A DNA stretch of 64,000 nucleotides from Paraconexibacter algicola (GTDB lineage: Bacteria > Actinomycetota > Thermoleophilia > Solirubrobacterales > Solirubrobacteraceae). The stretch lies in the NCBI RefSeq assembly GCF_003044185.1, contig NZ_PYYB01000001.1, positions 558,001-622,000 of the forward strand, given 5' to 3'. The translations under genes were made by a program, and so were the position numbers. Of the stretch, positions 37,824-46,529 are shown one piece after another (within the stretch, counting starts at the first letter, position 1; every line of letters starts with the position of its first letter). Below the pieces are notes generated by a model. It had not been told where the DNA came from. It ran no database searches and was given only the letters and a program-made list of their open reading frames with translations.

Positions 37824-38942
37824 ATGCCCGAGCAGCAGTCCTCCGCCCCCGTCGCCGTCTACGGCGCGACCGGCTACACCGGCAAGCTCGTCGTCGCGGA
37901 GCTGCGGCGCCGCGGACTCGAGGTCGTCGTGAGCGGCCGGTCCGCCGACTCGCTGGCCCGCGTGGCCGCCGACAACGGGTTGCCGTCGAGCGCCGTGCGC
38001 CCCGCCCCGGCCGACGACGAGGCCGCGCTCGCCCGCGTCTTCGAGGACTGCGCCGCCGTGATCGCGTGCGCCGGCCCGTTCCTCCAGGTCGGCGAGCCGG
38101 TGCTGCGCGCCGCCATCGCCTCCGGCACCCACTACGTCGACACGACCGGCGAGCAGCCGTTCATCAAGCTCGCGCTCGAGCGCTACGGCGTGGACGCGGC
38201 GCGGGCCGGGGTCGCCGTCGTCAGCGGCCTCGGCTTCGACTACCTGCCCGGCGACCTGCTCTGCGCCGTGACCGCCGAGGGCCTCGGGCCGCTGCGGGAG
38301 CTGCGGATCACCTACGCGGTCCAGGGCTTCGGCGCGACGCGCGGCACGATGCACAGCGCGCTGCTGATGATGGGCGGCGAGGAGTGGGAGTACCGCGGCG
38401 GGCGGCTCGCCAAGGCGCCGCTGCGCCAGCCGCTGGGCGAGACCGCCGACATCCCCGGCCTCGGCCGCGTGCCGGTCGCCCGCTACCCGTCGGGCGAGGT
38501 CGTGACCGTTCCCCGTCACGTCCACACGCAGGAGATCGTCTCGCGCATCACGGCGGCGACCTTCGCGCCGCACCCGCGCGCCGCGAAGGCCGTCCCCGCC
38601 CTGACCCCGGGCATCGCGGCACTGCTGCGCACGCCGCTGCGCGGGGTCCTCGACAAGGCGATCGACCGGCTGCCCGCCGGCCCGCCCGAGGACGCGCGCC
38701 GGGCCGCCGCCTACACGCTCGTCGCCGACGCGGTCCCCGCCAACGGCTCCGCCCCCCGGCGCGGCGTCCTGCGCGGCACCGACGTCTACGGGATCACCGC
38801 GGTCACGACCTCGCACGCCGCGCAGCTCCTGTCCGACCCGGCCTACGACCGGGCCGGTGCCCTGGCGCCCGCGGAGGCGTTCGACGCCCGCCCGTTCCTC
38901 GACGCGCTCGGCGAGCACGGCATCAGCTACGAGGTGGCGTGA
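37824..38942 (+). CDS. Saccharopine dehydrogenase-like NAD(P) oxidoreductase
   Basis: A 372-residue Rossmann protein of the saccharopine dehydrogenase-like group (trans-acting enoyl-reductase-like subset). The nucleotide motif is VAVYGATGYTGKLVVAEL (residues 9-26), followed by VVVSGRSADSLARV, then CAGPFLQVGEPVLRAAIASG and THYVDTTGEQPF, which are typical. C-terminal helices follow. The substrate is unknown; several relatives act on lipid-linked ketones. It overlaps the downstream methyltransferase gene by four bases. Confidence 0.82.
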   Translation: MPEQQSSAPVAVYGATGYTGKLVVAELRRRGLEVVVSGRSADSLARVAADNGLPSSAVRPAPADDEAALARVFEDCAAVIACAGPFLQVGEPVLRAAIASGTHYVDTTGEQPFIKLALERYGVDAARAGVAVVSGLGFDYLPGDLLCAVTAEGLGPLRELRITYAVQGFGATRGTMHSALLMMGGEEWEYRGGRLAKAPLRQPLGETADIPGLGRVPVARYPSGEVVTVPRHVHTQEIVSRITAATFAPHPRAAKAVPALTPGIAALLRTPLRGVLDKAIDRLPAGPPEDARRAAAYTLVADAVPANGSAPRRGVLRGTDVYGITAVTTSHAAQLLSDPAYDRAGALAPAEAFDARPFLDALGEHGISYEVA

Positions 38943-39865
38943 CGGTCTGCCCGGCCTGCGGGGCGCGCGTCGCCCCGTGGCGGGACGTGCCGTCCGGCGA
39001 GCCGGGCGTCGCGCCGCTGCCGGTCGGGCGCTGCGCGGCCTGCGGCACCGGGGTGACGCTCGCCGCCCCGGCCGCGCAGGAGGACTTCCACGAGTCGGGC
39101 GCCTACGCGCCGGTCGCGCCGCGCGGCGCGGCGCTCGCCGCACCGCTGCTGGCGCGCTTCGACCGGCAGCGCCTGCGGCTCCTGGCGCGCGCCTGTCCCG
39201 CCCCGGCCCGCGTCGTGGACGCGGGCGCCGGACGGGGCCGCTTCGTCGCCGCCGCCCGGGCCGCGGGCTACGACGCCACCGGCGTCGAGCCGACCGCGCG
39301 CGGCGTCGACATGGCCGCCTCGCGGTACGGCGTCGCGCTCGTCCGCGCCGCGATCGAGGACGCGCCCGTGCCCGCCGCGAGCGTCGACGCGGTCTCGCTG
39401 TGGCACGTGCTCGAGCACGTGGATGACCCGGCCGCCACGCTGCGGACCCTGCGGTCCTGGCTGCGGCCCGGCGGTGTGCTGCTGCTCGGCGTCCCGAACC
39501 TCGCGAGCTGGCAGGCGCGGATCGGCGGCGACCGCTGGTGGCACCTCGACCTGCCCCGCCACCGCACCCACTTCACGACGACCGGGCTGCGCGCGCTGCT
39601 GCGCCGCGAGGGCTTCACGGTCGAGCACGAGCAGCACCTGCTGCTGGAGCACAACCCGTTCGGGCTCTGGCAGTCCGCGGTGTCGCGCGTGACGCCGACG
39701 CCCTCCTGGCTCTACTACGCGCTCAAGCGCGTCGCCCCGCTGCGGGCCGCCGACGCGCTCCCGACCGTCGCGGCGATGCCGCTGCTCCCGGTCGCCGCGG
39801 GCGTGGAGGCCGCGGCCGGGCTCGCCCGGCGCGGCGGCACGGTCGCGGTGCTCGCGCGCACCTGA
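38939..39865 (+). CDS. Zinc-ribbon SAM-dependent methyltransferase
   Basis: A 308-residue class I methyltransferase. A zinc ribbon at the N-terminus uses CPACG (4-8) and CAACG (32-36). The SAM site is VVDAGAGRGRFVAAARAAGYD, with GVEPTARGVDMA and the post-motif SLWHVLEHVDDPAATLRTL. A C-terminal extension (GIGGDRWWHLDLPRHRTHFT-like) matches Methyltransf_23-type proteins that modify sugars or quinone-like substrates. GTG start overlaps the previous stop (GTGA), so the two probably act on the same substrate. Confidence 0.85.
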   Translation: MTVCPACGARVAPWRDVPSGEPGVAPLPVGRCAACGTGVTLAAPAAQEDFHESGAYAPVAPRGAALAAPLLARFDRQRLRLLARACPAPARVVDAGAGRGRFVAAARAAGYDATGVEPTARGVDMAASRYGVALVRAAIEDAPVPAASVDAVSLWHVLEHVDDPAATLRTLRSWLRPGGVLLLGVPNLASWQARIGGDRWWHLDLPRHRTHFTTTGLRALLRREGFTVEHEQHLLLEHNPFGLWQSAVSRVTPTPSWLYYALKRVAPLRAADALPTVAAMPLLPVAAGVEAAAGLARRGGTVAVLART

Positions 39866-39884
39866 CCGGCCGCTGCGCGGCGCG

Positions 39885-40223
39885 TCAGGCGCCCTTCGGC
39901 GGAAGACCGGCCACGACCGCCAGCCCCCGGTCCACCCAGGCGCGCAGTGCGGCGTCGTCCTCCAGCTGCGCCGTGGCGACGCGCAGCCAGCCGTCCATCT
40001 CGCGGCCGCCCATCACCATGCGCTCGACCCCCTGCTGCTCGACCAGCGCGGCCGAGGTCGCCGGGTCGACGCGCACGAGCAGGCCGCCGGTGCCGGACGC
40101 GCAGACCGCCATGTGCCCGTGCACGAGGAACGCGAGGCCGCCGAACATCCGCTTCTCGGTCACGGCGTCGCGGTCGGCGAGCGCGGCGCGCAGCCGCAGG
40201 GCGAGGTCCTCGTCGTGGGCCAT
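39885..40223 (-). CDS. TfoX N-terminal domain protein
   Basis: A 112-residue single-domain protein matching the TfoX_N fold: LRAALADRDAVTEKRMFGGL, AFLVHGHMAVCASGTGGLLV and VRVDP with later GGREMDGWLRV. In this form it lacks the C-terminal competence-regulator domain, as is common in actinobacteria; the role is unknown. The ATG overlaps the SGNH-hydrolase stop by one base. Confidence 0.88.
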   Translation of the reverse strand: MAHDEDLALRLRAALADRDAVTEKRMFGGLAFLVHGHMAVCASGTGGLLVRVDPATSAALVEQQGVERMVMGGREMDGWLRVATAQLEDDAALRAWVDRGLAVVAGLPPKGA

Positions 40224-40924
40224 CAGGGGATCCTGACGCGGGCGGCGAGGCGGCGGTAGCCGGCGACCGACGGGTGGTCCCCCTCGATCGTCAGGTCCGT
40301 GCGCATCCGACCGGGCGCCGCCGGGTCCTCCAGCGCCGTGTACCAGGGGGCGACCGGGACACCTTCCCGCCGGCCGATCGCGCGGATCCGCCGGTTCAGG
40401 TCGTCGATCAGCGGCGCCGCGGCGGGGTAGCCGTTGTTCCACGGCAGCAGCTCGACCATCGCCACCCGCAGGCCCGCGGCCTTCCCGCGCCGCACCATCG
40501 TGTCGAGGTCGTCGGCGGCGTCGGCGACCGGACGGCCCTGGGCGATGTCGTTGATCCCGCCCTGCACGACGAGCACGTCGGCCCCGCGCGCGCACCCGTC
40601 GAGGCGCTGCGCGATCTCGTCGGTGCGCTGCCCGTTGATCCCGCAGTTGCGCACCTCGGTCCCGGGGTGGTCGCGCTCGTACCAGTACGCCCACTGGGAG
40701 CGCTCGTCGAGCGCCGGCCCGATCTGGGCGCGCACCGACGGGTCGGGATCCCACAGCGGCGTCCCCGCGGTGATGGAGTCCCCGAGGGCGGCGACGACGG
40801 TCGTCGCACGTCGCTCGGCGGGCGGGTCCGGCCGGGGACCGGCCCCGGCACTCCCGGGGTCGTCCCCGCACGCGGCGAGCAGCAGGGAGAGCGCGAGGAG
40901 ACCCGCGAGGGCGAGGAGGCGCAT
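40223..40924 (-). CDS. SGNH/GDSL-family lipoprotein hydrolase
   Basis: Secreted lipid-anchored esterase-like enzyme. From ATG 40924 the protein is 233 residues; another ATG six codons upstream is possible. The lipobox LLAAC is followed by a Pro-rich linker. Catalytic blocks: GDSITAG (Ser), CGINGQRTDEIAQRL (Gly), GGINDIAQG (Asn) and EGDHPSVAGYRRLA (Asp/His), all intact. Substrate unknown. Its start codon lies only 16 bases from that of the divergent gene at 40941. Confidence 0.87.
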   Translation of the reverse strand: MRLLALAGLLALSLLLAACGDDPGSAGAGPRPDPPAERRATTVVAALGDSITAGTPLWDPDPSVRAQIGPALDERSQWAYWYERDHPGTEVRNCGINGQRTDEIAQRLDGCARGADVLVVQGGINDIAQGRPVADAADDLDTMVRRGKAAGLRVAMVELLPWNNGYPAAAPLIDDLNRRIRAIGRREGVPVAPWYTALEDPAAPGRMRTDLTIEGDHPSVAGYRRLAARVRIP

Positions 40925-40940
40925 GTGCGACGATCTGGTC

Positions 40941-41207
40941 ATGGACGGTTTCGGTGGTCTTTTCGGCGATCCAGAAGAGCTCCAGAAGCGGATGGCGGAG
41001 TTCGCGGATCAGATGCAGGGCCAGCAGCGCCTGGCCTGGGCGGACAACGCGATCAAGCTCGCGGTGGACATGACGGTCGCGGCCGTCAACCGGATCAACC
41101 TGCAGGGAGACGCTGAGGCCCAGGCCCAGCAGATCCGGCAGGTGATGGCGGTGGTCTTCCCGGAGGCGGTCACGTTGGTCCGCGAGGCGCGCCAGGGCCT
41201 GCAGTAG
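40941..41207 (+). CDS. Small helical hypothetical protein
   Basis: An 88-residue protein: MDGFGGLFGDPEELQKRMAE then long amphipathic helices rich in Gln/Ala (DAEAQAQQIRQVMAVVF). No family recognised. It starts 16 bases from the divergent lipoprotein gene, so promoters must overlap coding sequence. It ends 3 bases before the convergent flippase-like gene. Confidence 0.65.
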   Translation: MDGFGGLFGDPEELQKRMAEFADQMQGQQRLAWADNAIKLAVDMTVAAVNRINLQGDAEAQAQQIRQVMAVVFPEAVTLVREARQGLQ

Positions 41208-41210
41208 CGC

Positions 41211-42326
41211 TCAGCGCTTCGCGCGGCGCGACGCCCGCCGAGCCCGCCGCTCGGCGCGGTCCCGTGCGGTCGCGGCCTCCTCGTCCAGCCAGGACTCGCC
41301 GGGCGGGGCCGCCGCGCGCGCACCCGCGGTCGCGACGACCGTCTCCCCCTCCGGCGCGAACCCGACCTCGGCGTCCTCCCGCCCCCGCGCGGCCTTCCCC
41401 GCGTCGATGACCTCGCGGAACGAGCGGAAGCGGAAGATCGTGACGATCGCGAGGAAGCCGAGGCCGATGCTGAACGCGGCGATCGCGATCTGCTGGCCGA
41501 CCGAGTAGGCCGCCGCGCCCGCGCCGAACACCTTCACGAGGAACGCCTGCTGCACGCCCGCACCGCCGGGCGTGAACGGCACGATCGCCGCGACCGCGTT
41601 GACGCCGAGCACGAGCAGCACGTTCTTCACCGAGCCGCCGATGTTGAACGCTTCGAGCAGGCACCAGAACGCCGTGAAGCGGAAGCACCAGCCGTAGAAC
41701 TGGAAGGCGAAGACCTCCCGCAGGTAGCGCGGCCGGTCGTAGAGGATCGTCAGACCCTGCTGCACGCGCGCCCAGAACGCCTGCACGCGCCGCGACAGCA
41801 CCGCGAAGAGCACGAGCGAGAGCACCCCGAGCGCGGTGAGGAAGAACAGCGTGAACCGCGGATGGCTGGCGAAGAAGCTCAGGTCGAACGCGCCGAGCGC
41901 CGCGAAGTCCGGGGGCTTGGGGAAGACGCCCTGCGAGAACGCGAAGGTGAGGATGAAGATCCCCATCGTCAGGTCGAAGACGCCCTCGACGAAGAACGCG
42001 GCGCCGACCGCCGGGTAGGACGAGCGGGGCACCGACGTCTTCGTGAGGAACAGCTTCATCACGTCGCCGCCGCGCGCCGGCACGACGTTGTTGAAGCCGT
42101 ACGCGGCGACGTACGCGCCCCAGATGCGGCGGAACTCGATCCGCTCCGCCGGGTACGCGGCCCGCAGCACGTGGAAGAACGCGCGGGCGCGGAAGCTCAG
42201 GTAGATGCCGAACGCAGCGAGGCCGAGCGCCAGCCACTGGAACTGCACGTCCGCGAGGTTCCCGACGAACTCCTCGACGGCGTCGACGAACTTCGAGACG
42301 TCCTCGCTGATGCTCGCGATCGGCAC
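41211..42326 (-). CDS. YbhN/AglD-like (lysylphosphatidylglycerol synthase TM-region) flippase-like membrane protein
   Basis: A 371-residue integral membrane protein of the family sharing the MprF membrane domain. Typical stretches: [22 protein letters not shown] (the Pro-Ala-Arg-Gly-Gly loop) and [21 protein letters not shown]-like sequence. About eight helices are followed by a cytoplasmic tail of 70 residues ending [12 protein letters not shown]. Relatives are proposed to move polar lipids or polyprenyl-linked sugars. GTG start with a TACCCT hexamer 8 bases upstream. Confidence 0.85.
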   Translation of the reverse strand: MPIASISEDVSKFVDAVEEFVGNLADVQFQWLALGLAAFGIYLSFRARAFFHVLRAAYPAERIEFRRIWGAYVAAYGFNNVVPARGGDVMKLFLTKTSVPRSSYPAVGAAFFVEGVFDLTMGIFILTFAFSQGVFPKPPDFAALGAFDLSFFASHPRFTLFFLTALGVLSLVLFAVLSRRVQAFWARVQQGLTILYDRPRYLREVFAFQFYGWCFRFTAFWCLLEAFNIGGSVKNVLLVLGVNAVAAIVPFTPGGAGVQQAFLVKVFGAGAAAYSVGQQIAIAAFSIGLGFLAIVTIFRFRSFREVIDAGKAARGREDAEVGFAPEGETVVATAGARAAAPPGESWLDEEAATARDRAERRARRASRRAKR

Positions 42327-42334
42327 GGGCCACG

Positions 42335-42340
42335 AGGGTA
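42335..42340 (-). promoter_or_regulatory. -10-like hexamer of the flippase-like gene
   Basis: TACCCT on the minus strand, 8 bases before the GTG at 42326; no ribosome site lies between. Confidence 0.45.
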
Positions 42341-42408
42341 CGCGATGGCCGCGCCGGGGCTCGGGGTCGCGGGCGAGGACGGCGGCGCCGTGCGATCATC
42401 GCGCGCCC

Positions 42409-43632
42409 ATGGGCATCCAGGAGACGATCGGCACCCCGGGCACCGCAGGCGCGACGCGCCTGGTGCTCCTCGGCAGCGGCGAGCTCGGCCGGGAGGTCGC
42501 GCTCGAGGCGATGCGGCTCGGCGCCGAGGTCGTGGCGGTCGACCGCTACGCGGGGGCGCCCGCGATGCAGGTCGCGCACCGCTTCCACGTCGTCGACATG
42601 ACCGACCCGGCGGCGCTCCGCGCCGTCCTCGAGGAGGAGCGCGGTCGCCCGTGCGCGGCGCTGCACGTCGTCCCCGAGATCGAGGCGATCGCCACCGAGG
42701 TGCTCGTCGAGCTCGAGGCCGACGGCCTGCTCGTGACGCCGACCGCGCGCGCCGCCCGGCTGACGATGGACCGGGAGGGCATCCGCCGGCTCGCCGCGGA
42801 GGAGCTCGGGCTGCTGACGTCGCCCTACCGGTTCTGCGAGAGCGCCGAGGAGGTCGACGCCGCCGTCGCCGCGCTCGGCGTGCCCTGCGTGGTGAAGCCC
42901 GTCATGTCCTCGTCCGGCAAGGGCCAGTCGGTCGTGCGCAGCGCCGACGGCGGCCGCGCCGCCTGGGACTACGCCCAGGAGGGGTCGCGCACGAGCATCG
43001 CCCGCGTGATCGTCGAGGGCTTCGTCGAGTTCGACTACGAGATCACGCTGCTGACCGTCCGCCACGCGGGCGGCACCTCGTTCTGCGCCCCGATCGGGCA
43101 CGTGCAGGAGGACGGGGACTACCGCGAGTCGTGGCAGCCGCAGCCGATGAGCGACGCGGCCGCCGCGCGCGCCGAGGAGGTCGCCCGCGCGGTCACCGAG
43201 GCGCTCGGCGGGCACGGCCTGTTCGGCGTGGAGCTGTTCGTCGTCGGCGACGACGTGCTGTTCAGCGAGGTCTCCCCGCGCCCGCACGACACCGGGATGG
43301 TGACGATGGCGACGCAGGCACTCAGCGAGTTCGGACTGCACGCCCGGGCGATCCTCGGCCTCCCCGTGCCCGCCGGCCGGGTGCCGCTGCGCGCCCCGGG
43401 GGCGAGCGCGGTCGTGCTCGGGTCCGACACGGTCGAGGCCCCGGTCTTCGCCGGGGTCGCCGCCGCGCTCGCGACCGACGACCGGATCGACCTGCGCCTG
43501 TTCGGCAAGCCGGAGTCGCGGCCGGGCCGCCGGCTGGGCGTCGCTCTCGCGACCGGCCCGGACGCGGACGCGGCGCGCACGCTCGCGCGGGACGCCGCCG
43601 CGCACGTGCGCGTGGAAGCCGGGCTGCGCTGA
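42409..43632 (+). CDS. purT: Formate-dependent phosphoribosylglycinamide formyltransferase
   Basis: ATP-grasp enzyme making formyl-GAR from GAR, formate and ATP in purine synthesis. It has 407 residues. N-terminal [32 protein letters not shown] motif, the central [14 protein letters not shown] phosphate-binding loop, [44 protein letters not shown] with metal ligands, and C-terminal [17 protein letters not shown] are all diagnostic. Stand-alone gene, as usual for purT. Confidence 0.96.
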   Translation: MGIQETIGTPGTAGATRLVLLGSGELGREVALEAMRLGAEVVAVDRYAGAPAMQVAHRFHVVDMTDPAALRAVLEEERGRPCAALHVVPEIEAIATEVLVELEADGLLVTPTARAARLTMDREGIRRLAAEELGLLTSPYRFCESAEEVDAAVAALGVPCVVKPVMSSSGKGQSVVRSADGGRAAWDYAQEGSRTSIARVIVEGFVEFDYEITLLTVRHAGGTSFCAPIGHVQEDGDYRESWQPQPMSDAAAARAEEVARAVTEALGGHGLFGVELFVVGDDVLFSEVSPRPHDTGMVTMATQALSEFGLHARAILGLPVPAGRVPLRAPGASAVVLGSDTVEAPVFAGVAAALATDDRIDLRLFGKPESRPGRRLGVALATGPDADAARTLARDAAAHVRVEAGLR

Positions 43633-43657
43633 CCCGGCTCCCGGGGCCGGGGCTGGC

Positions 43658-44323
43658 TCAGCGCAGGCCGAGCGCGGCGTGGACCGCGTCGTCGGCGAGC
43701 GAGCCGGCGAGCAGGTCCGCGTGCGGCAGCTCGGTCCCGGGCAGGTAGGGCACGCCGATCACGAACATGCCCGCGGCGTGGGCGGCGGCGACCCCGGGGG
43801 GCGAGTCCTCCAGGCCCGCGCAGCGCTCCGCGGGCACGCCGAGCGCCGCGGCGGCGGCGAGGTACAGGTCCGGTGCGGGCTTGGGGTGCTCGACGTCGTC
43901 GGCGGTCAGGACGATCGCGAAGCGGTCACGGACGCCGCCGACGGTGAGCGCGCGCTCGCAGAAGGGCCGCGAGCTGTTGGACGCCAGCGCGAACGGGCGG
44001 CCGGCCGCCTCGAGCGCGTCGAGCAGCTCGAGCGCCCCGGGGCGCGGCGGGCAGCCGCCGAGCAGCTCCTCCATGACGAGGTCGTGCAGCTCGTCCATGA
44101 GCGCGATCCCCTCCCCCGGCCGGTCGAGCATCTCCTCGAGCTTGCGGGCGGCAACCGCGCGCGAGCTGCCGATGATGTAGCGCTTGTGCTCGTCGGTGAA
44201 CGTGCGGTCGCGGCGGGCGAAGAGCGTCACCTCGGCGCGCGTCCACGCGACCTCGGTGTCCAGGAGCAGGCCGTCGTTGTCGAAGACGACGGCGTCGGGC
44301 GGCGTGGCGGTCACGACGCACAT
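43658..44323 (-). CDS. HAD-superfamily phosphatase (beta-phosphoglucomutase-like)
   Basis: A 221-residue HAD hydrolase. Motif I is VVFDNDGLLLDTE; the usual DxD appears as DND, so the general acid position is the second Asp. Helical cap from about residue 25 to 90; motif II is ALASNSS; motif III/IV KPAPDLYL and LEDSPPGVAAAHAAGM. Probable sugar-phosphate or nucleotide phosphatase. ATG at 44323; a GTG three codons in is an alternative. Convergent with purT. Confidence 0.88.
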   Translation of the reverse strand: MCVVTATPPDAVVFDNDGLLLDTEVAWTRAEVTLFARRDRTFTDEHKRYIIGSSRAVAARKLEEMLDRPGEGIALMDELHDLVMEELLGGCPPRPGALELLDALEAAGRPFALASNSSRPFCERALTVGGVRDRFAIVLTADDVEHPKPAPDLYLAAAAALGVPAERCAGLEDSPPGVAAAHAAGMFVIGVPYLPGTELPHADLLAGSLADDAVHAALGLR

Positions 44324-44402
44324 GGTGGCCGATCGACCCCCGCGAGCGTCGTTGCGCCAGATCGACTCAAGCAGCGCCGGCGCTGGCCGACCACGCGCGT
44401 AG

Positions 44403-45674
44403 ATGCTCCTGCTCGTCGTCGCGCTCGCCGGCTGGGGACTCGCGGCGGCGGGTGCCCTCGTCGCGCTGCGCGCCCACCGGGCGGCCCGCCACGCCGAGCG
44501 GGAGGCGCAGGCCCACCGGGCGCAGCGCGAGGAGACCGAGGGCCGGCTCGGCGCGATCGCCGCGATCGACGCGCAGACCGGGCTGCTCAACCACCGGGCG
44601 TTCCACCAGCGGCTCGAGGACGAGGTCGGGCGCGCGCTGCGCCACGAGCGCCCGCTGAGCGTCGTCGTCCTGGACCTCGACCACTTCAAGGCGATCAACG
44701 ACCGCCACGGGCACCCGGCCGGTGATCGCGTCCTCGCCGAGGCGGCCGCGCGGATCACGGCGATCGCCCGCGTCGGCGAGCACGTCGCCCGGGTCGGCGG
44801 CGAGGAGTTCGCGCTGATCCTCCCGGACGCCGACGGCGTCGGCGCGTTCGCCGCGGCCGAGCGGCTGCGGCAGGCGATCGCGGCGCGACCGTTCGCCGAG
44901 GTCGGCACGCTCACCGTGTCGGTGGGGGTGTGCGCGCTCAGCACCGCCGGGTCGGCCACCGAGCTCTACCGGCTCGCGGACGTCGCCCTCTATTGGGCCA
45001 AGGACCACGGCCGCAACATGACCTTCCGCTACACGCCCGAGGTCGCCGCCGAGCTGCAGCCGCAGCGCGAGCGTGACGGCGCGTCGGATCGCGCGCGGGC
45101 ACTCGCGAGCCTGCGGGCGCTCGGCACGCTCGTGGACGACCGGCACCCGTCGACCGTGGGGCACGCCGAGCGCGTCGCGGCGCTCGCGCACGCACTGGCG
45201 CTCGAGGCGGGCTGGTCACCGGACCGGGCGCAGCGCCTGCGCGACGCCGCGCTCGTGCACGACGTCGGCAAGGTCGCGCTGCGCGAGGAGGTCCTGCTGA
45301 AGACCGCGCAGCTCGACAGCGACGAGCGCGCCCACGTGCAGACGCACGCGATGATCGGCGCGCGGATCGCCTCCTCGGTCCTGGACGAGGAGCAGCTGCG
45401 CTGGATCCGCGGGCACCACGAGCGCTGGGACGGCACCGGCTACCCGGACGGCCTGGCGGGCGACGCGATCCCGGACGGGGCGGCGCTGCTGGCGCTCGCC
45501 GACGCGTGGGACGCGATGCGCAGCGACCGCTGGTACCAGCGGTCGCGCGATCCCTCCGGGGCGCTGGCCGAGGTCCGCCGCGAGGCGGGACGGCACTTCG
45601 CCCCCGGCGCGGCCAGGCTCCTGGAGGGCCTGGCGGCGACGGGGCGGCTGCGCCGGATGACCGGCGTGCGCTGA
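44403..45674 (+). CDS. Bifunctional GGDEF / HD-GYP cyclic-di-GMP enzyme
   Basis: A 423-residue protein with one N-terminal helix (residues 2-24), a coiled stretch, a GGDEF diguanylate cyclase domain (about 45-205) and an HD-GYP phosphodiesterase domain (about 225-420). The cyclase active site is GGEEF (132-136), and DLDHFKAINDRHGH is intact; the feedback I-site is RVGE instead of RxxD. The phosphodiesterase keeps HDVGKV and HHERWDGTGYPDGL. Both domains look catalytically competent, so the protein could make or break c-di-GMP depending on an unseen signal. Confidence 0.92.
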   Translation: MLLLVVALAGWGLAAAGALVALRAHRAARHAEREAQAHRAQREETEGRLGAIAAIDAQTGLLNHRAFHQRLEDEVGRALRHERPLSVVVLDLDHFKAINDRHGHPAGDRVLAEAAARITAIARVGEHVARVGGEEFALILPDADGVGAFAAAERLRQAIAARPFAEVGTLTVSVGVCALSTAGSATELYRLADVALYWAKDHGRNMTFRYTPEVAAELQPQRERDGASDRARALASLRALGTLVDDRHPSTVGHAERVAALAHALALEAGWSPDRAQRLRDAALVHDVGKVALREEVLLKTAQLDSDERAHVQTHAMIGARIASSVLDEEQLRWIRGHHERWDGTGYPDGLAGDAIPDGAALLALADAWDAMRSDRWYQRSRDPSGALAEVRREAGRHFAPGAARLLEGLAATGRLRRMTGVR

Positions 45675-45677
45675 GCC

Positions 45678-45812
45678 TCAGCGGCCGGGGCGACCGCCGC
45701 CCCGCTGGGGCGGCAGCTTGCGGGGCACCTGCCGCACGACGCGGTGGGTCGGCGGCTGCTGGAGCCGGCGCGGGGCGCGCCGGCCGGTGGGGAATGGGTC
45801 TCGCTCTCGCAC
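45678..45812 (-). CDS. Possible 44-residue basic Pro/Arg-rich protein
   Basis: GTG at 45812 is preceded by gagaggag, a strong ribosome-binding match at 5-base spacing, rare in this window. The product is 44 residues with about a dozen Arg and many Pro (RRAPRRLQQPPTHRVVRQV), ending three bases from the convergent GGDEF/HD-GYP stop. The composition is like small nucleic-acid-binding or ribosome-associated peptides, but no family is recognised. Short length makes this tentative. Confidence 0.42.
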   Translation of the reverse strand: MRERDPFPTGRRAPRRLQQPPTHRVVRQVPRKLPPQRGGGRPGR

Positions 45813-45831
45813 GAGCGCTCCTCTCGGAAAC

Positions 45832-45854
45832 GGGGTCGACCCCGCGACGGGGTC
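45832..45854 (-). promoter_or_regulatory. Mutually exclusive hairpins before the small basic gene
   Basis: Two inverted repeats share sequence: ggggtcgacccc (45832-45843, perfect palindrome) and gaccccgcgacggggtc (45838-45854, 6-bp stem). They cannot form together, and the first lies directly upstream of the ribosome site at 45818-45825. This is the layout of an attenuator or translational switch. Confidence 0.4.
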
Positions 45855-45989
45855 CGGATGCGGCGACACGCCCGGGCACGGACTGGTCACGGACGGTGCC
45901 GGTAGTAGACGTCGCGGGCGCGATGGCGGAGCGACGTGCTGCACGCTGCGAGCGCCTGGTCGGCGCGAGCGATCGGGCGCGCGGCCCGT

Positions 45990-46010
45990 CTACAGGAACA
46001 TGGAGTCCAT
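45990..46010 (-). CDS. Possible leaderless 6-residue leader peptide (MDSMFL)
   Basis: ATG at 46010 is 9 bases after a TACGGT hexamer and opens a frame of six codons, Met-Asp-Ser-Met-Phe-Leu, then TAG. It lies about 180 bases before the small basic gene on the same strand. It could be a leader ORF, or simply a chance match. Confidence 0.3.
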   Translation of the reverse strand: MDSMFL

Positions 46011-46019
46011 GACGCCCCG

Positions 46020-46025
46020 ACCGTA
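46020..46025 (-). promoter_or_regulatory. -10-like hexamer of the leader/basic-protein transcript
   Basis: TACGGT on the minus strand in an otherwise empty 324-base region (45813-46136). It has the same form as the hexamer used for the gene at 37824. Apart from the leader ORF and hairpins listed, I see nothing else in this region. Confidence 0.35.
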
Positions 46026-46136
46026 GCGCAGCCACGCGCTGCGCGCAACCGCGTCACCCGTCGCGTATCGCGGTGGTGGTGCCGTCGAGGCCGGACTGCT
46101 CGTGAGCGGTCGGCACGGTCCGGTCGTCCTCGCACC

Positions 46137-46513
46137 GTGGCGGGCTCCGCGAACGACGCGCGCATCCGGGCGCAGGTCCTCGACATCGTCCGCGGGCTCC
46201 AGGGGGTCGGCTCACCACGCACCAGGCGATCGGGGACGAGCTCGACGTGCCCGCCCGCCACGCTGCGTACATCCTCTCCCGCGAGGACGCCCCGGCCGTC
46301 CCGGTCCACCGGGTCGTCCGCGAGGACGGCTCCGTCGGCGGCGGCCGCCGCGCAGCGGCGCTGCGTGCCGCGCTGCAGGTCGAGGGCGTGCCGCTCGGCG
46401 ACCGCGGGCGCGTGACGGACCTGGCGGCGCGGTTCGAGCGGCCGGTGCTCGACGCCGAGAGCCGCGCCGACCCGGCGACCCCGCTGGAGCGGTCCCCCCT
46501 CGCGGAGCGGTGA
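46137..46513 (+). pseudogene. Alkyltransferase-like (MGMT DNA-binding domain) gene, frameshifted
   Basis: Two frames together encode an MGMT-family domain. Frame one from GTG 46137: SANDARIRAQVLDIVRGLQG. Frame two from about 46205: GRLTTHQAIGDEL, then VPARHAAYILSRED, VPVHRVVREDG and LQVEGVPLGDRGRV. They join at a run of five G (46202-46206); a sixth G would give one continuous reading frame. The Cys of the PCHR active site is replaced by Val (PVHR), so it would be an alkyltransferase-like binder rather than a methyltransferase. Either a broken gene, a sequencing error in the G run, or a -1 slip site. Confidence 0.72.
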
Positions 46514-46529
46514 GGTCGCCCGGCGCCCG

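Noticed and set aside
38939-38942. Four-base start/stop overlaps as possible frameshifts
   Set aside because: The same GTGA/ATGA overlap occurs at many intact gene pairs here and is normal translational coupling.
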